Part shown: positions 57,095-64,000 of the stretch, piece after piece
Position numbering within the stretch: the stretch's first letter is position 1
Layout of the letters: the number at the start of each line of letters is the position of its first letter
NCBI GenBank assembly: GCA_964023275.1
Contig: OZ029915.1
Coordinates: 14,886,712-14,950,711, forward strand
Reading direction: 5' to 3'
Source: Norana najaformis
Lineage: Eukaryota > Annelida > Clitellata > Crassiclitellata > Hormogastridae
Length of the DNA stretch: 64,000 nucleotides
The notes under the pieces: model-generated
What the model was told of the DNA's origin: nothing
Database searches by the model: none
Seen by the model: only the letters and a program-made list of their open reading frames with translations
Made by a program: the position numbers and the translations under genes

Positions 57095-57388
57095 GCTCGC
57101 TGACATGCCCAATCATGTCTAGCGGCTGCTGAAGGCTTGCTGTTAGGAATATTTCAGGCGACACTTGCAGGCATGCACGTATCACTGGCAGCAATCGTGG
57201 AGACACATACAACAGAATGTACAGACATAACCGAAAACGAGTCCTTACGTCATTACTTGAATGCATGCATAACTTAAAATCTAGACGTGCTGGGCAGATT
57301 CTGACTTCATATTTGGAATCAGCACATTTGAATCAATATAAGGCACATGCATTACTTTCAGTAGCAAAATTGTTGTGATCCAGTGTAA

Positions 57389-58139
57389 TGTTTTTTTCCA
57401 ACCATGGTAATCGCTTAAAGTTTTTGATAGCTTTATCGATTGCTCTTGAAATGATTAACTTTACTTTGAAGTAATTTCTGCGGTGTTTGCAAAATCCCCG
57501 TTTGCTGTATCGAAATGATCATTATGTAAGATTACTGCAGTCGCCTTTAAGCCTCCATAAATTTCCGACCAGGGCCTTTTGACCTACAAGTTCCCAATCC
57601 TCCGATCATCAAACAGATCAAAGTTTATGGTTGGATATCACTGAAACTGGAGCCTTGCGCCAGATTCTTTGCCGTCTACACGTAGAGGCCAACTTTTCAT
57701 ACATACAACTGTTCGAACCCATGCTTGGCTTCATCTTCAGCCGCTGTTTCTGACACGATCTGTTCGTTTCAGATAGGCCTACAATCATCTCACTCCATGG
57801 TTGACTTGGGGTGCAGGGTGATGCGCAGGACAGTTAGGCGAACAAGCGTCGTTTCAAGAAAATGGAGCTGGACAGAAACGACAGTCAATAGAAACAGATT
57901 CTGATGATAAAGGACTCCTTCCAGGATAACTGAAAGTGTGATCGGCTGTCACTCAAAGGACAGCCAAGACTCCGGATTATTGATATCGCAGAATGCATTA
58001 CTTGCGTCATTATTGCCTGCACTTATGGACAACAAAGCCTTTGATGTCAGCACAGAAACAGAGGGCTCAGCCCGACCCAAGTATTCATCAACACAATGCC
58101 ACATAGGTTCGATATTGCTATGGCTAAGGTCTAAAATCG
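57389..58139. other. No gene recognised (putative MIOX intron)
   Basis: No known family seen. A short minus-strand frame of 87 codons at 57949-58212 has no recognisable motif. Confidence 0.4.
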
Positions 58140-58510
58140 TTTCTGCTATGATCCTCATCAAAAACTTGTGCACTAGATCCATTCCAACCTTCCTCCTGCA
58201 GGAATTCGTCAATGAGTGCTATCGTTTACTTCTCGTCTCTGCAATTCGTCGCGACTAAAGGATATCTTCCAGCAGACCAAAAGCGCGAAATAATTGTTCA
58301 ATAAAGAAGCCAGGACTGTACATCTAACCAACCAATCGCGAACCTAACAGTTTTATCAAAGATTATTGAGAAGCATTGAGAAGATAGTTGTTCGGCAGAG
58401 TGTACGCTGCTTAGGAGCAAGTTATCTTATGCGAAGCTAGTCAGGTTTCACAGAAGGATATTCTACGGAGACTCAGCTTCATCTCGGGCAATTGCGATGC
58501 CACTGATTTT
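58140..58510 (+). mobile_element. LINE RT fragment
   Basis: Degraded plus-strand coding shows NQPIANLTVLSKIIEK, then VRFHRRIFYGDSASSR, equivalent to the NYRPISNLSFLSKLLE and SGFRKGHSTET segments of the RT domain in family D/E LINEs. Stops interrupt it and no RT catalytic box follows. From 58511 to 59700 nothing is recognised. Confidence 0.5.
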
Positions 58511-59707
58511 GGGCGGTTCCATGTACATTTTCCAGCTGCTGTTAGTCGGCCTATTGAACAGTAGATCGATGAGAATTTTGTTCAGTCTGAATATTTGGCT
58601 CTGAGCAGGTCGAACCGGATCGGATGAGATCAAACCGGTTCGGTGTTCGATACGTACTCAGTCGGCACTTTTGCACCAATTTGAAAAATTGCCGCTAGAA
58701 GTGTATAATTGCGTCACAGGATTATGACAATGCTAATACACGCCCACTTTTATCGGGTCAATCGAGTTCAGTCTGACTCAAGTCGGTCGCCTGAGCTTCC
58801 TACACCAAACCGATTCCATCAGATTAAACAATTCTGATCACGTTCAGACTGACATCGATAGTTTCCGACTGAGTTTTTTGCTACCATACACAGTAGTAAT
58901 CTAGTCCGATTCGATCCATCCCGCTCGACCGATCAAGAAGAAAAAAGGGGCGGGACACTAATAGAGGAAAGAAAGCGAGAAAGAAATCGAAACAATGACC
59001 GAGCAGTGAGAAAGAATGGCAAGGAAACGCATAACAAATCTCATAATGCATAGTTGCAGAATCAAACAAGACGGAAGGTTGAGAAGGAAGAAGGATGAAA
59101 GTGGAGAGAGAGGTAAACGAGTAACATGATAAGGGCTTGCGAAAAGTTCAAGAGAGGGCGAGCAGTTTGAAGGTGCAACATATCTTTATCAAATGCAAAC
59201 GGAAGATTGCGGGAAGAACCAGGCGTGAGAAGAGACAAGATTACGGACAAGCAACATACATCCGTTCTTTGATAAAATAAATAGACACGTGGTCCGGGAT
59301 ATTAGAGAATGGAATTGCAGACATGACGAAGACGAAAAAGAAACGAAAATTTAAAACATCGAGAAGCAAAATGTTAGCTGCTTTCGTGTCAATTTATCCC
59401 GGTTAGGGAAACATCTGTAAGGCTACACCTCCTTGCCTAGTGTCCAATACAAGAGGCCGACTTTAATTTTTCTTCAAAATCTCAGATAAAAGAATAATTC
59501 AATATATATCCAAATGTTTATTCCATAAGCTTTATCTGTAGGCAAGTTTTACTAAAACCAAAACACTATGCAGTAATGTGTTAAATGGTGTACGAAAGCG
59601 CCTTCATAAGTTATACTGGCCGTTTTGGACTAAGAAAACATGATATCTAACAGGTTAGACTGGTAATTGTTATTTTATGTAACACAATGTGAATGAATTG
59701 ATTTTAG

Positions 59708-59863
59708 CCTCTTGTTACTATTATGGATCCATCAGATAAATTTCGGCCGGAGAAGAAGGAAGGTTTTCGAAATTATACGGAAAACAATGCTTATTTTGAC
59801 AGAGTGAAAAAGACTTACAAAGAAATGCATACCATACAAAGTGTTAAGTTTGTTATTGAAAAG
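59708..59863 (+). CDS. MIOX: Myo-inositol oxygenase (MIOX) N-terminal exon
   Basis: After an acceptor-like GATTTTAG the open frame reads PLVTIMDPSDKFRPEKKEGF then RNYTENNAYFDRVKKTYKEM then HTIQSVKFVIEK. This matches the start of animal MIOX, where a DPS..YRP segment precedes FRNYT, DRV..TYK.MHT.Q and the F-V-K helix. MIOX is the cytosolic di-iron enzyme that cleaves myo-inositol with O2 to D-glucuronate. The iron-binding His/Asp residues lie further downstream and are not in this exon. The exon ends AAG|GCAAGT: a GC-type donor with otherwise perfect consensus. If translation starts here instead of in the upstream candidate exon, the Met is at 59723. No later MIOX exon is visible to 64000, so intron 2 exceeds 4.1 kb. 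Confidence 0.75.
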
Positions 59864-59934
59864 GCAAGTCAAATTATCTAATATAATCTAATCCAGCCAA
59901 ACCTAATCTGACCTAATCTATATAATCTGATGAC

Positions 59935-60290
59935 TTCTACATCGCCTTTTTCAAAATGCATAAAGCATCTATCGATGGTGGGTTCAAGTAAAATTGTCAT
60001 TAAAAAGACTAAAAATCATTATACATTAGAGAAACCCGATCTACAACCGATGTCAGGGTAAATAGAAGACAAACTACGAAGAGGGGTAAACAAGCTGAAT
60101 CAGGTGCTTCAAATTCAGCTGTAAAATGATAAACCACAGAACTGGGCAGTGAGTTCTGAAGCCTTGGACCAGCCTCTGAACACGCCTGAGACCCCAGCAT
60201 TGTTCTGGTACGAGGCACGTCAAGAATCAGGGTTGATTGATCGAGTGCAATATTTGCTGGTATAACCGTGAGCAAGAAGCAGATATGGGT
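59935..60290 (-). mobile_element. LINE fragment, family F C-terminus and 3' UTR
   Basis: The minus-strand frame reads STLILDVPRTRTMLGSQACS then EAGPRLQNSLPSSVV, the characteristic end of CR1/L2-type LINE proteins. The family F 3' block (ATGCATAAAGCATC, ATCGATGGTGGG on the plus strand) lies beyond it toward 59940. It is inserted in MIOX intron 2, antisense to the gene. Confidence 0.65.
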
Positions 60291-60419
60291 CCGCTGATTT
60301 AACGGAAACGCCTTGTGAACTATAAGACAAATTTTAAACTAAATAATTTGCCCGATGGGTCACTAGTTTTGTTAATACAATGTTAGTGGGTTTTTCTGGC
60401 TCTGAAGTTGCTGAAGACT

Positions 60420-61110
60420 TCCGACGGTGTTCAATATTTTTAAAGTATCTGTCTCATTGTGAATGGCTGGTTGATTGTGCTTGTTCCTGGTCTGAATCCA
60501 AGTTGTTCTTCTTCAAGTGCGCTCTCAATATACTGCTCCATTCTGTTTTGTATCAGTTTGGTGAATAATTTTTCTTGGATGCTTTGTAGACTAATACTAC
60601 TCTAACTGTTGCAGTCTTGCGGATTTTTCTTTCTCTTGGCACGACTTTCCATTTTCACCAGTCTCCTGGTATTTCCTCCTCGTTGAATCATTGTAACAAT
60701 GGTTGCATAGCTTTAACAATTGTTTCTCCTCCTCCTTGAAGTAGCTCTCTAGTGCTTCCTCCATGCCTGGTGCTTTATCCTTTGTAATTTTGTTGACTGC
60801 ATCTCTTGGCTCTTCTAGTAGACAATTCGGCATCTGTTTATCTGCGTTGTTCACGGGGGATTCTGGAAGAACTGTAGGATAGTTGTGCATGTCAACGTTT
60901 AAGTTGTTCAAAGTGTTCCTTCTATCGTTTCGTATGCGTGCATTGTCTTCTAGTAAGAAGTAGGAGTTGTGTGGCGCCTCTGGTGTGTAAATACACACAT
61001 GGCTGTCAGTTCGTTTATTTCACGTAATTTTGCCATTTCTCGGTCAAAGTTTGGTTTTACACTGGCTTTTATCGTACACATCACATAATCGGTACTGAAT
61101 TCTTGGAAAA
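60420..61110 (-). mobile_element. RTE-like LINE fragment
   Basis: On the minus strand the frame at 60597-60998 contains PTVLPESPVNNADKQMPNCL and EEPRDAVNKITKDKAPGMEE, the pre-RT linker and start of RT. Further on, short blocks such as NRMEQYIE and EEEQLGFRPG-like sequence in shifted frames follow. The RT core is lost at about 60420. It is degraded by several frame changes. Confidence 0.6.
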
Positions 61111-61129
61111 CTCTACAGTTTAGTAAATT

Positions 61130-64000
61130 TTTTCAACTTTCGGACATCCTTGTTCGAACAGCCTTGTCCTGTTTATCACCCGTGATGACTGCAAACCAGT
61201 TTCAGTCGCGATAGTCGAGATTTGTGAAGGGTGTGCCATGTCTACAGGACCCTCTACGGTGTACAGCGCTGAGGTGTTGAGGCGATTGGCCTGTGGTGGC
61301 CAGTCAGTTGTACGTTCACTGAGGAAGACGTTGTTCTCATTGCGTATATGGCGGCCGCGCTCGCAACGAATTAGCCAGCCAGTACCATCCATACAGGTAA
61401 TGGACGATGGCGGCAAATCAAGTTCAGGGTTGCGTTTAGGAATGTAAGGAGCGTTGGAAACAAATCGACTTCCTTAGTGAATGCCATCATTGACTACTGC
61501 TGTTGCTGTCGAAACTTGGCATCAGTATTCGTCCGACGTTGCGCTGCTGAGATCGGCGCCATCGGGGTTTCGTATCGTTGATCTTTCACGCAGTGAGTCG
61601 GGGTCAACGTCGTGCGGACGATGGGCTGGCTATTTTCCATCGGGCGAGTTTGTGGACAAGGTGAATTGAGGTTGCAGTGACTTTTAACACCTTTGAGGTC
61701 CTGCTTTGCTCATTTCCCACATTGCGTGGACCTCTGACAATCGCCGCCATTTATCGACCGGGATCACAACCTCCATCCGAGTCCTTCATCGAGAAGTTTA
61801 CTCTCCTCTTGGAACACCTAGCCACGTTCAACTCGCACTTGGTTGCAACGGGTGATATTAACACCCATGTGGAGGATTTGAGCTGTCGCTGGGCTGACCA
61901 GTTAACGGATCTGATGTCCAGATTCGGGCTGTTACAGCATGTTAAAGAGCCTATGCACAAATGCAGTGGCTCCTTGATCTGTTTATCACCGGTGATGACT
62001 GCAAGCCAGTTTCAGTTGCGATGGTACCTCCTTCTATCTCCGACCACAGCCTTATCATCTTCAGAGTTCCATATTTGCACTCATCGCCATTGGTCACTGA
62101 GATTAAGATCAGGGGATGGAAATCGTTAGATAGAGACGCTTTTAGTGGCCGCCTTCTTGATAGTGACTTGCTTAGGATGACTATTGATATTGATACCACT
62201 TTGGCTGATTTATGAGACCACTATGATTCCACCCTTTCTTACCATTATCGACGATATCCTACCTCTCCGTCCAGTCCGCATCAGGGTTAGTCTACTTACT
62301 CCTTGTTTTGACTCTGAGTGTCGAGTGATGCGGCGAACGGTTAGACGAGCTGAGCGGCGTTATCGGAGAACCAGGTTGGACAGTGATCGACAGGAATGGA
62401 TAAAGCTTCTGCGGCAAAAAACACAGCTTCTTCCAGAAAAAGAAACGGTGTTACTGAGAGAGCATGATTGCACGAGACTCTAACGACAGTAGGCGATTAT
62501 GGAAAAGTCTTTCAGTGATCCTTGGTCACTCACGAAGCTCACGTAAGCCATCGTTTTCTCCTGAGGGCTTCCTTCGCCACCTCTTGAAGAAAGTTTCATC
62601 TGTCCGCCGTGACACCGAAGGCTCACCTGCTCCTACTTATTCAACAACAGATCATCGATTTGAACGTTCGACCTGGTGACCGAGTCACAACTAAGGGTCA
62701 TTATTTTGTCAATGCGCCGAAATCAAGCACGCTCGATCCCATTCCGATGTTTCTCCTCCACGAGCTTATCGACGTCCTACTGCCTTTTCTGGTGCGGCTC
62801 TGTAATGCGTCGCTCATGGAGGGAGTATTACCAGCCAGTCAGAAGCGTGCTGTCGTACGGGCATCACTGATGAAGGTGGGCATGGACCCTGAAGATATCA
62901 AAAACTACAGACCGGTATAAAATCTCAGCTTCTTATTCAAGATGATTGAGGAAGTTGTTGCTGGGCAGATGTGGCGCTGTATTGAAGCGCCTGCTCTTAT
63001 GCCGAAGCTCCAATCCGGATTCAGAAGGGGTCATTCCACTGAGACAGTCCTCTCGCGGCTGATTTCCGATTTCTACGATTCCGTGGACTCTGGACATGTG
63101 ACACTGCTCGCTCTTCTCGACGTTAGAGCGGCCTTTGACACGGTTGATCATGACATACTATCGACACGTATTAATGTATCGTATGGATTTTTGGACCAAT
63201 CGCTGAAATGGCTTCGATCGTTTCTTGAAGAGCGGACGTTGATGGTAGCTATTGAGTCAGCCTGCTCAAACTGGGTCCCAGTGTCTTTCGGCGTCCCTCA
63301 GGGTTCGGTCCTCGGGCAGCTCCTTTACATTCTCTATACAGCAGATCTGACTCGTATCATTACTACACGTGGTTCCCGTGTCCATCAATATGCCGATGAC
63401 GTCCAGCTTTATTCCAGCTGTCGTCCTGCTGATTACTGTGACAGATGCACAGGTACGGATGTCATCTGATCGCCTTCGGCTTAATCCATCCAAAACGCAA
63501 TTTTTGTGGCTTGGTACTCGTCAAGCTCGGGCTAAAATCAACCATCAGGAGTTTCTCTCATCGTTTTCGAGCTGGTCGCCCCAACAGCTTGTCCGTGATC
63601 AGATGTTGGGGAGATCTGGGAGTACTTATAGACGATGAACTGTCCATGACTGACCACGTGAATTCGCTGTGCAGGTCGTGCCACTGTCAGCTGCATCAAA
63701 TTCGATCAATACGGCGTCATCTATCGTTTATAGCTGCAACACCATTACTTCACTTCTTCGTCCTGACGCGTCTAGACTACTACAACTCTTTCTTCGCAGG
63801 TTTGCCAAAATTTGTCAGCTCCAGTCCGTCCTGAATTATGCTGCCCGTCTAGTCGCTAATCCACCCAAATACTCCCATATATCAATTTATACGAGAGATA
63901 TACTGCACTGGTTACCACTCGAAAAAAGAATAAAATTCAAGATCCTGCTCTTCGGTCGGGCCTCGTTGGCTGGATACGTTCCTGAATATATATGTGAGTT
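61130..64000 (+). mobile_element. LINE family E (CR1/L2-like), runs off the window
   Basis: Plus-strand order: YSAEVLRRLACGG and LFSLRIWRPRSQRI (61265-61380), endonuclease (ALLRSAPSGFRIVDLSRSES, LTIAAIYRPGSQPPSESFIE, HLVATGDINTHVEDL, SISDHSLIIFRVP; 61540-62080), linker, then RT. RT shows STLDPIPMFLLHELIDVLLP, LQSGFRRGHSTETVLSRLIS, LLDVRAAFDTVDHDIL, FGVPQGSVLGQLLYILYTA, HQYADDVQLYSSC (YADD at 63389-63400) and LNPSKTQFLWLGT. The post-RT region (LTRLDYYNSFFAGLPKF) continues past 64000. At least five frame changes or stops (near 61970, 62480, 62920, 63430, 63600) make this copy inactive, though RT catalytic residues remain. A copy of part of its own endonuclease sequence precedes it at 61165-61215. 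Confidence 0.8.

Larger units (their letters stand above)
54980..57385 (-). mobile_element. Undescribed DDE DNA transposon, copy 3 (long terminal inverted repeats)
   Basis: The ends CACTGGATCACA (54980-54991) and the inverted match (57374-57385) are identical for 12 bases. They belong to a terminal inverted repeat region of about 110 bases, with a conserved inner block: GCTGATTCCAAATCTGAAGT at 55051-55070 and its inverted GCTGATTCCAAATATGAAGT near 57301-57323, ending in AGCACGTC. Perfect TAA duplications flank it (54977-54979 and 57386-57388). Length is 2406 bp, with one minus-strand gene. It lies antisense in what is probably MIOX intron 1. Confidence 0.9.

Noticed and set aside
54974..57390. 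TTAA target site (piggyBac/Kolobok type) for copy 3
   Set aside because: The flanks read TATAA and TAATG; only TAA is shared, and copy 2 shares TTA, so a 3-bp duplication fits better.

Overview
This is eukaryotic, almost certainly invertebrate animal, genomic DNA. It has no operons, low coding density and simple repeats. Layer on layer of transposable elements surround a few traces of host genes. The species cannot be fixed from the sequence. The mix of L2/CR1-like and RTE-like LINEs, an endonuclease-bearing early-branching LINE and Polinton-type polymerase remnants suits an aquatic invertebrate. Family names such as L2-A, RTE-A/B/C, D, E, F and REL are labels used only within this answer.

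Host signal: an exon near 59.7 kb encodes the N-terminal part of myo-inositol oxygenase (MIOX), with an exact but non-canonical GC splice donor. A tiny phase-matched candidate first exon lies at 52404-52421, so about 7.3 kb of repeats may be intron 1. A CHCHD2/CHCHD10-like retro-pseudogene with a (TAA)n tail lies at 21.0-21.4 kb.

Most interesting content: three diverged copies (37068-39404, 46572-48877, 54980-57385) of a 2.3-2.4 kb DNA transposon. Each has CAC(T/A)GG terminal inverted repeats and a 3-bp target duplication (one with an extra base). Each has one gene of about 560 codons with a ZAD-like zinc domain and an apparent D-D-E transposase core. The core has a C(2)C motif 19 residues after the second Asp and an HxxxxH before the Glu, the layout of RAG1/Transib-type and related transposases. 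I know the protein as a recurrent unnamed invertebrate family; I know no named transposon for it. Copy 1 sits in an RTE-like LINE, copy 2 in a hAT-type MITE with its own 8-bp duplication, and copy 3 in the presumed MIOX intron. Copies 1 and 3 share a TGACGTCA plus TATATAA promoter. All three genes are broken; copy 2 by a single in-frame stop.

Layout: 0-5 kb old repeats and a Polinton-like fragment; 5-15 kb degraded LINE pieces, an LTR-element pol remnant and a 33-bp minisatellite; 16-20 kb two minus-strand copies of a restriction-like-endonuclease LINE; 21-26.7 kb the CHCHD2-like pseudogene, a long L2-like LINE and a third endonuclease LINE copy; 28.4-31.5 kb a long RTE-like LINE; 33.8-34.4 kb an L2-like deletion derivative; 35.4-40.6 kb an RTE-like LINE split by transposon copy 1; 40.6-45.9 kb L2-like fragments, a chimeric LINE, a solo LTR and a LINE-tail foldback; 46.2-48.9 kb MITE plus transposon copy 2; 52.4-59.9 kb presumed MIOX 5' part with copy 3; 60-64 kb LINE fragments, the last running off the window.
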